The notes: a model not told the origin generated them from the sequence alone. Positions 1 through 12,028 are shown, counted from the stretch's first letter. The stretch is DNA of 64,000 bases from Paracyclopina nana (GCA_019096065.1 JAGUCH010000005.1:7564001-7628000), one strand, 5' to 3'. Numbers and translations are program-made.

Positions 1-46
1 TCCCAACTTGCAACAGATGGCTCACACACCATCAAATTCAATTCAG
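1..46 (+). other. Possible exon end with a strong splice donor
   Basis: The first 46 bases are open in all but the last few codons and end in CAG followed by GTAAGC, a near-perfect splice donor. This could be the 3' part of an exon of a gene entering from the left, or an early exon of the first PEBP gene. The reading frame and the product cannot be decided from this fragment. Confidence 0.25.
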
Positions 47-1843
47 GTAAGCATAATTCTGGTGAACTATGAAATTACTTCTGTAAGATTGTTAGCATTT
101 AAAAAAGTTCTTTTTTTAAATAATTTCAATTTTTATCAAAGCCATCATTTTTCATTAGTAGGAATGTTTTTTTTAAAGATTATTTATGTCCTAATTTTTC
201 ATTTTTCAGTTGGAATTCACTCTTTAAAATATCCATGCTTTTTTTGTATTGATTTTATTTGGGCCCAATTTGTACATGAGCAGGGCCTTGTTATTAAGTC
301 GGTTTTCACATTGAAGCCCGATGTTGCAATTGCCCGAGATCGAGTTGCTAGATAAATTGCCTCACTTTTTCACATCTATTAAAAAAGTTTCAAGCCCAAC
401 TTCATCTACTAAATAAAGGCAAAGTAATCGAGATCTATTTGAGAGAATTTGAGTACTCTTTCAGCCTAAATTGTATAATATTTCAAATATTAAAATCAAA
501 GCCAATATCAATATTAAGTCATATTTTAGCGCGTAATTGAAAAAATAATAATTTCTTGGTCAGATTTTTAAAGTGCTAGTTAAGTCCAATTTTAGATCTA
601 TTTTAGGTCTTACTTTGATTCTTGGTTTCTTGATTCCAGTCAATGAAATTCGAAAATAGAAAGTTTAAAGACCAAGTTTAGGGCCAATTGTGTACAGCGC
701 TAGCTCAATGTTTGGTGTAACTTTTAGGTCCTAACAATCAAAGTCCAATTTAACGAGTTGAGAATAACCACTTTCATTTTCATTTTTATGGCGAAGTTTT
801 GTGGGCCAAATTTTGTAATTTTAGGTCAAACTTTTTAGATCCTTAAAGTTAGGCCAACAATTTAAGGACATTCCATTTCAGGCAATTCATCTGAGTTTCA
901 TAGCTATAGTTTGTTCCCATTTATGTAGTTTTAGGTCTAACTTTTTAAGCCCTAAGCTTAAGATCTAAAATTGTGGAAATTCAATTAAAGGCAATTTCAT
1001 CTAAGCTCTACAGTTATAATTTGGCCAAATTCCTGAAGTTTTAGGTTCAACTTTTAGGGTCCTTAACTTAAGATATTAAAGGAAATTATATTAAAGGCAA
1101 TTTCATCTAAGCTCTATAGTTAAAATTTGGCCAAATTCCTGAAGTTTTAGGTTCAACTTTATAGGATCTTAAACTTAAGATCTAAAATTGAGTAATTTCA
1201 CTTTAAGGCAATTTCATATGAGCCCTATGGTAAAATTGGGCCAAACTCCTGTAGTTTTAGGTTCAACTATTTAGGGTCCTAAACTTAAGATCTAACACTG
1301 AAATTCTCTTAAAGGCAATTTCATCTAAGCTCTATAGTTATAATTTGGCCAAATTCCTATAGTTTTAGGTTCAACTTTTGAGGTCTCAACCTTAAGATCT
1401 AATTTAAGGAAATTCTATTAAAGGCAATTTTATCAAAGATTTGGCCAAATTCCTGTAGTTTACTTTTTATGGGCCTTAAAGTTAGGTCTTAAATTAGGGA
1501 ATTTCTAAAGAAGAAAATCTCAGTTTTATGTAGTCAAGGTTTGGTCGGATTTCCCGCGGAGTCGAAAAGCTGATTGTAGGTGCAAAAACCTTCAGGACAT
1601 TTTCGGTTATGCGCGCCACGAAAATCCCACCGTGCAGCGGCGGCGCGCAAAGGCGTTAAGAAAGTTTCAGTCGCAGCATCTGACGCACTTCAATTAGACG
1701 GAAAATTTCACTTCATTAAACTTCAAAAATTTGACGGGAATAAACAATAATGCTACTAAAAAACAAAATGTGATTCTAATATCAGTGAACAAATTCATCT
1801 CATAAAATGTCAAACAGGTAAGAAGACAATTTAATTTTCCATG
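47..1843. other. AT-rich non-coding stretch (intron or intergenic)
   Basis: No convincing exon is visible. The stretch contains a tandem repeat (listed separately) and a short GC-rich patch near 1550-1690. Open frames here are short and carry no recognisable protein features. Confidence 0.5.
780..1500. repeat. About 108-bp tandem repeat, roughly six copies
   Basis: The landmark GGCAATTTCAT recurs near 882, 991, 1097, 1208, 1315 and 1424, a period of about 106-111 bp. Each unit also carries TTTGGCCAAATTCCTG and TTTTAGGTTCAACTTT. The units differ by many substitutions, so the array is old. Confidence 0.75.
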
Positions 1844-2082
1844 CACAGTGGAATATTCATGATTTTTTGCGCGCAAAAAAAAATTATTTTTCATGGTTTC
1901 TTTTTAAAAAAATGAAATGCGCGTTGAATGTTTGAAAAAATCCTCTGTGTTCTGCCAAAAAAATCACAAAAAGTGCTTTTGAGTGCAGCACAGTGGACTA
2001 TTTTGCACATCTCACTCGCATGTTGATTAACTTGAAGCAATTTCCATTTAGAAAATGTAAAAAAGGAGAATAATCCACTGTG
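1844..2082. mobile_element. Small MITE-like element with CACAGTGG ends
   Basis: The element starts CACAGTGGAATATT and ends with the inverted form, AATAATCCACTGTG. Length is 239 bp with no coding capacity. The flanking five bases are CCATG (left) and CAATG (right), a 4/5 match that could be a decayed target-site duplication. A further CACAGTGG lies inside at about 1988. The same terminal octamer occurs on two other elements in the window. Confidence 0.55.
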
Positions 2083-2178
2083 CAATGCATGGAAAACAAA
2101 GTATCCTTTTTTCTTTGCAGGTTTTTTGTGTTGTTATATTTGCAATTTCCAATGACTGATTTTTTTTTCGCTTTACAG

Positions 2179-2267
2179 AAATCATCGGAGAAAATTCGCT
2201 CTTTGGTCTTCAAGGATAGCCATTATTTTTGTCAGTGTGTGTCAAATTAAGCTCACAATTTCAGAAG
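2179..2267 (+). other. Candidate signal-peptide exon of the first PEBP gene
   Basis: The segment is bounded by a pyrimidine-rich acceptor (TTTACAG) and a donor (GAAG|GTAATA). In one frame it reads through with a hydrophobic core of about 11 residues. It ends in phase 1, exactly the phase needed to join the acceptor at 2972, and the sister gene also has a phase-1 junction after its signal-peptide exon. It holds no ATG, so the start codon would lie in an earlier exon. This is inference from phase and hydrophobicity. Confidence 0.35.
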
Positions 2268-2329
2268 GTAATAATTGCGTTATTTTATTCAAATTTTTCG
2301 GCAATTTCAAAGCATTTTTATTACAATTT

Positions 2330-2900
2330 AGGTTGTTATTTGCTGAATGTACCTTCTTAAAATCTTTCATTTTCTGACAAAATGTAATGTAAACCATTTT
2401 CCATTTCAATCATCACTTGTTAACTCTTTTTCCCCAAAATAATCAATAAAAAAAATTAATGTAAAAAAATATTGTTTTTAATTTTGAATACCATTTGCTG
2501 AATAGACTTTAAAGTGTTATTTTTTTAAAAACTTACAATTCCCGCCAAATTGCAAAGTACACAATTTTCCATATCAATCATCACTTTTAATAAATTAATG
2601 TAAAAATATTGTTTTTAATTTTGGATAGCATTTGCTGATAACACTTTAAAGTGTTATTTTTTTAAAAAAAAACCTACCATTTTCCGCCAAAATGCAATGC
2701 AAACAATATTCTATTTCAATCATCCCTTTTAATTACTCAATTTTTCCCCCTAAAGTCATTAAAAAATTGATGTAAAAAAGTTTTGTTTTTAATTTTGGAT
2801 GCCAATTGCTGAATAGACCTTTTAAAAGTGTTATTTTTTTTAAAAAAAACTTTTATTTTCCGCCAAAATGCAGTGTAAAAAATTTTCCATTTCAATCATC
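2330..2900. repeat. Tandem repeat of about 150-170 bp in the first PEBP intron
   Basis: The landmark CATTTCAATCATCACT recurs, with changes, near 2400, 2565, 2715 and 2888. It is accompanied each time by a poly-T run with AAAGTGTTATTTTTTT and by a CCGCCAAA motif. About four diverged units fill most of the intron before the exon at 2972. Confidence 0.7.
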
Positions 2901-2971
2901 ACTTAATTACTCTTCTTCAAAAAAATAAATAAATAAAAAAATTAAAAAAAAAATTATTGCTTTTTTTGCAG

Positions 2972-5900
2972 CCCAGTTTTTTGACGCGTTCACGGCGAAC
3001 GAGCGCTTCTTCACCGGCGGCAATAACAACAACGGCAATTCGGGGTATGGCGCGCCCCAGTCGGGGTACGGCACGCCGACGCCCCGTCCCTCGTACAACA
3101 CGCCGACGCCCCGGCCGGCGTACAACAACAAACCCACGAAGCCCAGCTACAACAACAACAAGCCGAGCTACAACAGCGGCGGCGGGCTCAATTTCAAAAA
3201 CATTCAGCTGCCAGTGCCGGACATTGACCTGCCCGACCCCATCGAGTTCAAGGCCGGCGTCTTGAGGTCCAAAGGCCGCATCGCGAGCGGCCTCCTGCAC
3301 GCCAAGGCCGGGATTTTGCGGGCGGGCGCCAACATTCTGGCGCAGAAGGCCAACGCCCTAGATAAGGTGGCTCAGGCCATACCCGCGGTCAAGGCCGGCC
3401 TCATCAACACCCTCAAGAATGTGGGCAACAAGGGCGGCAATTCGGGGTATGGCGCGCCCCCCAGCTACAATGCCCCGGTTAGCTACAACCAGCCCCAGGC
3501 GGGGTACGGCGTGCCCCAGGGACCGGTTATCTCCAGCAATAACCAGAATTATCCGGGCCAAAATATCAATGTGATACCCACGAACTCGTTCAATGTCGAA
3601 TCATCGTTGAATTTTAATAACAACAACCAGCAGCAGTATGGGAATAACCAGTTTACGAATAACCAGGTTATTCAGGGGAATAACCAGTTTGACAACAACA
3701 ACAACAACCAGTTTATTCCAGTCGGCAATCAGTACAGTACTGGAAATAACCAGTTTACCAGTGGAAATAACCAGTTTAATAGTGGAAGTAATCAGTTCAC
3801 AAGTGGAAATAACCAGTTTACAAGTGGAAATAACCAGTTTAGTAATGGAAACACTCAGTACAACAACAACCAGTTCAATAATGGGAATAACCAGTTTTCT
3901 GGCTCAGTCAGTGCTCCAGACTCTTATGGCTCGCCCTTGGCCACGCCCCTTGGCTCAACCAGTTTAACCAGCAACAACCAGAACACTGCTCAGCTCAACG
4001 TGGACAGTGGGCTTTCCAGCTTCACCAACAACAATCAAGCCTTGACCTTCTTGTCGTCAAATGACAACAGTGGAATTGTAAACAATGGCCAGTTTAACCC
4101 GTTCCTCAGCAGCAACAGCCTCAGCACACCTGAAAAGCTTCTATTGCAAGAGTCAAGGCTGCAACAGGTAAACAATAATTGCTATAGCATTCATCTTTTG
4201 AGTCTTTGACTCAGCTGCTTTTCAACTCAGTTACTGAGACTTTGATTGAGCAACTGAGCCCTTACTGAGCTCAAATAACTACTGAGCTGATTTGTTTACC
4301 ATTGTGTCTATTAAAGCAAAACAGAAATCATGGAAAACCAGAGCTGAGGCTAGAAAAGAAATCAGAGCAAAGATTTCAGATCAAAGTCTGTGCTTTTGCA
4401 AAAAGAAGACTAATTACTTTTCACGCGGATGCTGCGTTCATTTGACAACTTTTTGTGTGCCAGTAAATAATGGTGGTCTGAGATACCATATGGTCACACT
4501 AATTTCTACTTTCACCTCCATCCAGAAATTCAGAAACAATTCCTTGGCAATTTCACAGCAATTTGGTCCTTTTTGGCCACTATTAATACCTCATAGTCAA
4601 ATTTTGGTTTATCTAACTTTTTTTCGACTGCTCCAGATTGGTTTTGACTTTCTTTTGACTTTTTCTTTCCAGAACTCAGGAAATGGGCTGAGATTGTCAT
4701 CATCTCAGCAATTGTGCTCATCTGGAAACAGCGATGTTTTGCAGAACTTACTGGAGGACATTTTCATGGGCAACGAGTTGATCCCTGACGTGCTGGATAA
4801 TCCGCCAATTTACCCACTGGAATTGACGTACAAAACAATCAGGACTTTTCCAGGCATGAAGTTGACAGCTGACATGACTCGCTTCAAACCAATGCTCCAT
4901 TGGCCAGCCCAACCAGATTCCTTGTACACAGTCGTCCTGTCGAACTTGGACATAAATAATCGCAGAAACAGGTACTAAAATGTAGTCAAAAAGCAGCTGA
5001 AAATAAGTCAAAAAAAGTTTGTGGTAAAGTTGAAAAGCAGTCAAAATTGCGATGATAAAGCCATTTTGCAGTCAAAAAGTAGCCAAGAAAAAGTCATGAT
5101 GCAATACGAAAAGACATTTCCTGATGCTCAATTCACATACCATCATAGCTTTGGTACACAAATCTGAGATAGTTTTTTCAAGTTTTCTCATGGTGCATAT
5201 TCATGTCAAGGCTAAATGATGAGATTCCTCATTTTGATGGCAAGAAAGACTGAAAACATTTTTATATACTTTCAGGACTTTGGCAGAGTTTTGGCACTGG
5301 TTTGTGGCCAATATTCCTGGTGATTCTGTGGATGAAGGAGAGGTCATTTTTGAGCACCTTTTCCCACTGGTTTTGCCAGAAGGAAACGGAAATCACAGGT
5401 ATGAACAGGTATCAGTTTCTCAATTCTCAAGTTTAACTCTAAAATCTTTTAGGTTTGGCTACTTTGTGTTTGAGCAACCTACAGCAATGGACTACTCAGA
5501 GGAAGGAGGACCTACTGATGCTTGCAGCCCGAATATGTCCAATGGGCGTGGACCCTTCAAGTATGACAACTTTCAACAATTTCTTGATGCCTTTCAACAA
5601 TATCTCGACAATTACCAAATATTTCTAATGATTTTCAACAATTTCTTGTCAATTATCCACAACTTCTAAATCATTTTCAGCAACATCTTTAGAATTTAGA
5701 ACAATTTCTTGTAATTGTACTAAACAGCAATTTCTTAACAATTTCTCGGCAAGCACAAACAATTTCTTGAAAAAATTGCTACTTATGACAATTTTTTGAT
5801 AATTTTCAATGTACTCTTAGAGCAATTTTCTGCTAATAATTTAATTAACATTCATTATTATTGTTTCATAGGTCTACAAAGAATTTTCAAAAGAAGTATG

Positions 5901-6040
5901 GATTGGAGTTGACAGCTGCCACTTTTATCATTTTGGACTACAACGATGCAAGCATGAACATTGCTTGCGAATGGCAAAAATGCATTGGTGATACCATCAA
6001 CTTGGTCAGCCCTCTGAAATGTGGAGCCGATGATGGATAG
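2972..6040 (+). CDS. PEBP-family protein with Asn/Gln-rich N-terminal region
   Basis: Exons read by eye are 2972-4167, 4673-4971, 5276-5398, 5453-5560 and 5872-6040, with matching phases and a TAG stop; the first exon is probably 2179-2267. The large exon encodes a Gly/Tyr/Pro-rich start, an Ala/Lys/Leu helix-like stretch (around GILRAGANILAQKANAL) and a long tract of NNQFTSG-type repeats. The last four exons encode a phosphatidylethanolamine-binding-protein fold, with TYKTIRTFPGMKLTA, the HWFVANIPG strand, GNHR followed by FGYFVFEQP, and a C-terminal helix ending in CEWQKC. The usual DPDxP anion-pocket motif is degenerate here (SNLDIN). PEBP proteins bind phospholipids or act as kinase or protease modulators; a secreted role is inferred from the sister gene's signal peptide. 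Family assignment is firm; ligand unknown. Confidence 0.8.
4168..4672 (+). other. Intron 2 of the first PEBP gene
   Basis: It starts GTAAAC and ends in the acceptor CTTTCCAG. Near 4205-4275 there are repeated ACTGAG/CAACTGAG words. No coding content was recognised. Confidence 0.6.
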
Positions 6041-6313
6041 AATTAGCCATTGCCAAAAAGTTGGTTTAACCAGTCCAATTTTTGTGATTTGGGGCTCAGA
6101 CTGGGCCAACTTTGACTGATTTAGTTCAATTTTTGGCCGATTTCTGCCAAGTTTTTGGCTGATTTATTCCAATTTTTGACCGATTGCTTTCAACTTTGGG
6201 CCTGTTTCTTCCAATTATTGACTGATGTGGGCCAATTCTATGAAAAAAAGATGCCAAAACCATGTTCAGCGTGCAATATTATTGTATATGGTGCTTCATA
6301 ACGCAAAAAATCT

Positions 6314-6319
6314 AATAAA
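6314..6319 (+). terminator. Poly(A) signal AATAAA of the first PEBP gene
   Basis: AATAAA lies 274 bp after the stop at 6040 and only about 120 bp before the next gene's ATG at 6441. Confidence 0.55.
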
Positions 6320-6440
6320 GAAAGCTGAAAACGCTTGTGAACTCAATTCATCACTGCACATTATTATTTGACCAATTTTTTTTATAGTTCATTTTGCCAA
6401 TTTAAAATCTCTCTTTTTTTATATTTTTTTAGGAAACACG

Positions 6441-9400
6441 ATGAGATCTCTTAAATGGACTGCAATACTTACCCTCATTCTAATTCATTCAGCTCAAGGT
6501 GACTTTACATTCCATCTAAAACACTTGATCTAAGCTTTAATAATGAGAGTGGCCAATTATCTGTCATTTTTAAGAAAATTCTGTGAATGATCAAAAATAT
6601 TCATTTTTAACAATATATTGCAATTTTTCAGCAATATCTTGCAAATTTTCTGCTATTTCATGCAAATTTTTAGCTATTTCTAGGGAATTTTCAACAACTT
6701 ATTTGGAATTTTAAAAAATCAAATGGAGATTTTCAGAATTTTCACCAAACTTTTTAGGAATTTTGGCAAATATTGAAAAAAATTCTAGGCAATTTCTTGG
6801 CATTTTTTTGACAATTTATTGGCATTTTCTTGACAATTTCTTCTGATTTCTATGATTTTTTTTTGCTTTTTTGTTCATATCCTTCATTATGCCCTTTCAG
6901 CCAGTTTTATAGGCAGTGTGTTCAGCCATTTGACCAGTGGCAACAATCCAGCAGAGCAAAGAACCATCACAAAACCTCCAATCAACCAGGAGTACGCAAA
7001 CCAGTTGCGAATCCTCAAGAGTCTCTCACTGGCAGACCGGTTAAACTATGTCAAATCTGGCCTCCTAAGAACTGGCGCCAATGCCCTGAAATTCAAGGGC
7101 AATCTCTACCAAATGGGTAGCCAAAATCTCAACAATGCAGCCAACAACCTCTACAACACTAGGCACACTCCAAACTACCCTAGCAACTTCCCAGCCAACC
7201 CTAGCAGCCCTAGTCCAATTGGGTTCACTCCAAGGAATCCATCTCTTATACCAGGGTAACTAGTTCAAGCCATCTGTTGAAATGATTTCATGAATTTTAA
7301 AATGCCTATTTTTCACGCTCAGGAGTGTGGATGATGCTGAGCTAGTGATTGACCCAGGACTCACTAGTTTAACTAGCTTAACTGGTTCAAATTCTCAATT
7401 TGGAAGCTTGCAACAAGTGATTGCAAGGCAAAGACTCATAGGCCAGCAGCAGCAATTGCTACAGCAAATCAACAGGGGACCAGCTTCAGGTGCTTTTGGC
7501 TTTAAAAATGACTTTACATTTGATTCCATTTTCTTTTTAGTTAATCTTGCTGTGCAACAGCCTTTAAATGCACCTAGCACCTGCTCTGAGCGCTTGGGCC
7601 AGCTGGTAGGTGACATTTTCATTGGGAACGAAATGATTCCGCAGGTGCTGGACTTGCCACCAGACTACCCTTTGGAGCTGACCTACCGCACTGTGAGGAC
7701 CTACCCTGGCATGCGGTTGACAGCTGAAGCCACCAGGTTCAAGCCCATGCTTAACTGGCCAGTGGAGCAAGGTGTGCTCTACACAGTCATCATGTCCAAT
7801 TTGGACATCAACAGTCGCAGAAACAGGTGATTTTTTAGATTTTTTCATAGCCTAAAATCATGACCATTTGTGACATTTATTAACTAAATTAGCGAGCTTT
7901 CCAAAACCTTTAAGCAATTACTTAGGCTTAATCAATCAGCTTTCCAAAAACACTTGTAATAACTTTTGTGAGCTATTTAACCTTCTGTAGCACATAAAAA
8001 CTAAATTAGTGAGCTTTCCAAAATCTTTTCTAGTTGCTCAGTAAGCTTTCCAAAACTATAAGTAACATAAAATAACTAAATTTGTGAGCTTTCCAAAAAA
8101 TTTCTAGTTGCTCAGTAAGCTTTCCAAAACCATTAGTAACATAAAATAACTAAATAAGTGAGCTTTCCAAAATCTTTTCTAGTTGCTTATTAAGCTTTCC
8201 AAAACCATTTGTAACATAAAATAACTAAATTAGTGAGCTTTCCAAAACCTTTGTATGGTACCCAAGCTCAGCGAGCTTTCCAAAAAAATCTGTTATTGCA
8301 CAGCTTCGTGAGCTTTCCAAAACCTTTTATTGTGAGGCTCAATAAGCTTTCCAGTCGCAGAAACAGGTGATTTTTTCAATTTCACCTCTACCTAATATTA
8401 TGATGCTTCTGTTACGTAGGACCTTGGCTGAGTTTTGGCACTGGTTTGTGGCAAACATTCCGGGCAATTCTGTGGATGATGGCCAGGAAATTTTCCAACT
8501 TTTGCACCCACTAGTTTTACCAGAGGGCTCTGGTGACCACAGGTGCTACACAATATTTTTCTATATACAGTCTGTCCCGTAGATTTCTGTACACTTTGAA
8601 ATCAAAAGTTTGTGTTACAAAGTCGGGAAATATTAGACACAATGGATATCGTTAGAAAGCTTGAATCTTTTGCCATCTTTTTTTGCTTCAATGGATAAAT
8701 GAAATTAAAAGTAAAAAAATGAGAAAACTTAATTTTCCTATGGTACCCTTAATTTCTCTCCCAAAAAAGCTTTACCAAAACCAGCTATTTTTGACCAAAT
8801 TTTCAGCAAAGCTAATCCTGACTATTTTTTTACATTTTTTCAAGAAAAAAAATCTTGCAGCACTGTGCTAGCTCATCAGAAAGGTGGATGATTGGAAAGG
8901 ATATTTTTCAGTAAAAAGAAAAAAGACAACCTAACCTAACCTAAGGCCACTGCCTGCTAAAAAAGTTTCAAAATTAGTGTTTTAAACATCACATCTTTGG
9001 GATATTTGTTTATGAAGATCAAATGTTTAACCAATTTTATGTGAAATGAATAAATAATTTTATTGTGAAAGTGACTTTTCATCAAAAGAATCAGTGAAAA
9101 TGGGTGTGAATTTGGAGTAACTATCAATTTTGTGGTCTAAATCAAAATTTGAATTAATACTTTTTGAAAATCTCAAAACTGAAAAAGATGGCTTAAGTTT
9201 CAAACTTTCCAACAGTATCCATTGTTTCGAGTATTTCCAGAAGTTTTAACACAAACTTTTGATTTCAAAGTGTACAGAAATCTACGGGACAGACTGTATA
9301 ATTACCCCACAAAACAAGTCATGGCTTTTTGAGAGCTTTTTTATGTAGGGGGCGTTAGCTCAAAAAGGAACTTTGCTCACAGTAGTTCCTTTATGAATCA

Positions 9401-10408
9401 ACGCACCCCCACACTGAGAAGATCTCAAAAAGCCATGATCATTTTTTTTACATAATGATATAATTCAAAGCGGGATTCCATTGCATTGTGGAGACTTTGC
9501 TATAAAGTGTCAAGATCTTTTTCTTATGTCTCTTCTGTTCCTTTGAAGGTTTGGCTATTTTGTGCTCAAGCAGCCCAGTTTTCTCAACTATGAAGAGGAA
9601 GGTGGACCCACAGATAATTGCAGCCCTGTAATGTCAGCTGGCAGAGGTCCCTTTAGGTAATTTTTGAAATGTGGAAAATGTAAATGCTTCTATGACAACA
9701 GAGAGATTTCAATAACCTTCTGTAATTACTCAGCTTATTTTGAAGCTTTCCAAAACTTTTTGTAGCTACTATGCAGTAAGCTTTCTAAAACCATTTGTAA
9801 CATATAATAACTAAATAAGTGAGCTTTCCAAAACCTTTTGTAGTTCCCAAGCTCAGCCAGCTTTCCAAAAAAATATATAATTGCACAGCTTTCCAAAACA
9901 TTTTGTTGTGAGGCTCAATAAGCTTTCCAAAAACATTAGTAATAACTTTTCTGAGTTTTCCAATACCTTTTATGCAGCTACTTAGGCTCAATCAGCTTTC
10001 CAAAAACAATTGTAATAACTTTTTTGAGCTTTCCAAAACCTTTTGTAACATATATCAACTAAATTAGTGAGCTTTCAAAAACCTAAAACTAGTTGCTTAG
10101 CTCAGTAAGCTTTCCAAAACCATCTTAGACCAAGCTTAGAAAAAGTTTTCCAAGAATGTACCTAAGCAATGAACAATAAAGTGAGGACATTTCCACTCAG
10201 TCCATAAAAATTTCACAGGTCAACCAAGGAGTTTATGAAAAAGTACGGACTGCGTTTGGTGGCTGCCACTTTCCTCATTTTGGATTCGAGCCAGGCCAGC
10301 GTGGAGATTGCCTGCGAGTGGCAAAATTGCATGGGTGGTGAAGTCTTCCTCAAGGACTTGGACTGTACAACAAAAACAAGCCCTGTTAGCCTGCAAAAAA
10401 GGAAATGA
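6441..10408 (+). CDS. Secreted PEBP-family protein, second gene
   Basis: Exons are 6441-6498, 6901-7255, 7323-7826, 8420-8542, 9549-9656 and 10219-10408 (TGA stop). Exon 1 is a clean signal peptide (ATG at 6441, MRSLKWTAILTLILIHSAQ) ending in phase 1. Exon 2 carries a Lys/Asn-rich region with GLLRTGANALKFKGNL, matching the first gene's helix motif. Exon 3 may contain a 51-bp intron at 7490-7540 (GTGCTT..TTTTTAG) whose length keeps the frame open either way. The PEBP domain shows TYRTVRTYPGMRLTA, HWFVANIPG, GDHR+FGYFVLKQP and a C-terminal CEWQNC. Introns 4 and 5 hold large GCTTTCC repeat arrays and a TIR element. AATAAA follows at 10413. The second half of this gene, from 7598 on, is duplicated at 29,284. 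Confidence 0.82.
7850..8351. repeat. GCTTTCCAAAA tandem array in a PEBP intron
   Basis: An array of AGCTTTCCAAAA words joined by CATTTGTAACATAAAATAACTAAATTAGTG spacers in varying order forms an irregular 60-70-bp repeat. It ends at a second copy of the exon-intron junction (CAGTCGCAGAAACAGGTGAT near 8352), duplicated from 7811. Confidence 0.8.
8568..9296. mobile_element. 729-bp TIR element with TA target duplication (Tc1/mariner-like MITE)
   Basis: The ends are long inverted repeats beginning CAGTCTGTCCCGTAGATTTC, near-perfect for about 50 bp, flanked by TA on both sides (8566-8567 and 9297-9298). No transposase frame is present. The paralogous intron near 30,700 lacks the element and shows an approximately empty site, so insertion followed the large duplication. 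TA duplication is typical of Tc1/mariner; the superfamily call is inference. Confidence 0.8.
9680..10130. repeat. GCTTTCC-type array in the last PEBP intron
   Basis: Repeated GAGCTTTCCAAAACC and CAATAAGCTTTCCAAAAACA words are separated by TTGTAATAACTTTT spacers. The homologous array in the duplicated unit lies at 31,090-31,660. Confidence 0.75.
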
Positions 10409-11112
10409 TCCAAATAAATCCTTGAAATCACTTCTCCATATTGGAAGGCTCTTCTTAACTGGATAGCTTTCACCTCCCAAAAAAGGATCAACAAAACTTT
10501 TTTTAAATGCTAGCTAGGTGACTTGCATATTCATTGCAAGCTAATTTCAATCAAACATCTTAATCCAAATGTTCTTAGGCAAATAAAAAAATTCCTTTGT
10601 CTCACAATGTGATATTGTGCAATAAAAATGTGAGGTCAGCAACAGATATCTATTCTGTATAAATACAGGTGAGAGCTGTTATTTTTTCCTTCTACAGGGT
10701 ATAAGCTCTATCATTAAAGCAAACTACAATAGCCTACAATCAAAAGTCTTTTTTTGCTTCTTTTTTCTTGCAAAAAAATTGAAATTAACTAAAGTAAAAT
10801 TAGTGCCTTTTTGGGAGCTTTTTATTCATATTGATCAAATTCAATTGAGTGGTAAATTGAGCTCAATACTTTGCCTACAACAATGACTATTTAGCTCTGA
10901 AAATAAGGAGAAATGGCGGGTTTGACCTAGTGCTGAAGTATTGGCCTAATCTTGATGTATCATCAAGTACTGAGGAATTAGCTAGGTCCCGAATTTCAAC
11001 CCTTTTCTGCTTTAGTTTCAACTAATTCAGTGTGCAAAGTCAGTCTGAATTGGCATGAATTAGCAATAGATTCTATGGTCTGGTGAGGAAAGAGAGCTGA
11101 GTCAATCTACTG

Positions 11113-11566
11113 CACAGTGGGCCAGAAAGCCGTTTTCACTCGCACAGGAAAATCCGCCAAATCGCCAGAATTCTCATTTAACCACCAATTTACAACTTCT
11201 AATTGGGTAGACTTCTAGGCAATGAAAAGAGCCAAAAATGGTTTGAATTGACAGATACATATTAGAATTTTACTTCAAAATCAAACTTAGCTTGAAAAAG
11301 TGTTCAGCAAGAAAAATGGTAGAATAGCCCTTTTTGGCCTTTTTGGGCATCCATAACTTTTGATTGAAATTGAATTAAATTGTTCTTTTATGACTGAGAG
11401 GTCAATCAGACCCCATTTAATGATTATTCATCAAAATTGGCTGCGGAAATTTGCGGACTTAGGAGCCCTGAATGTTAGTTTTTAGCTTACGGCCCTATAA
11501 AAATCGACCCCTACGATTTCGCGAGTTTTTCCCGTGCGCGTCCAGAAGGCATTTTGAGCCACTGTG
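11113..11566. mobile_element. 454-bp CACAGTGG-ended element with perfect 5-bp TSD
   Basis: Starts CACAGTGG and ends CCACTGTG, flanked by TACTG on both sides (11,108-11,112 and 11,567-11,571). The paralogous locus at 32,640 has one TACTG and no element, a clean empty site. There is no transposase. Related, older copies lie at 52,008-52,671. Five-bp duplications with CACAGTG-like ends recall the Transib/RAG group, but sub-terminal sequence was not compared, so this stays tentative. Confidence 0.8.
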
Positions 11567-12021
11567 TACTGGCGTAAAAGAGGGGAGCGCCATAGGTTGC
11601 AGTCAAATGTGGAGGGCGGGCCTTTGGCCCACTCCCAATAATGCTACAGTCACTTAATAAATTCCACGGTTAGTGGGTTGAAGGTTTCTTTTCCGATCTT
11701 TGTATCAACCCAGAGGCCATTGGCCACTGGGCTGAATATTGCTTATTTACCTCTATGATTAAGAGACTAGATCCATAAGATCTTTTCTGATTGGGAGCAA
11801 CATATCGAAAAATACGTAACCAGCCATTAATTGTTTTCAGGACATCTTTCATTTTCTCGATCAAATCATTTTATTACGTACTTTTAAGATATGCCTCACT
11901 CGTTTCCCAGGCCTCTTGTAGAATAATTATTTCGCAATTAACATTTGAGGCCAGTAATTGTCATCCTTACGCAATCATAGCATAGCTGTTTTGAGGATTC
12001 GTCCTTATCTCTCAAACTACC

Positions 12022-12028
12022 TATATAA
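12022..12028 (+). promoter_or_regulatory. Likely TATA box of PAN-Kelch copy A
   Basis: CTATATAAAG lies about 48 bp before the ATG at 12,074. The same motif precedes copy C at about 33,134. Confidence 0.5.

Noticed and set aside
2917-3300. Minus-strand open frames rich in Arg, Val and Ala
   Set aside because: Antisense shadow of the GC-rich PEBP exon.
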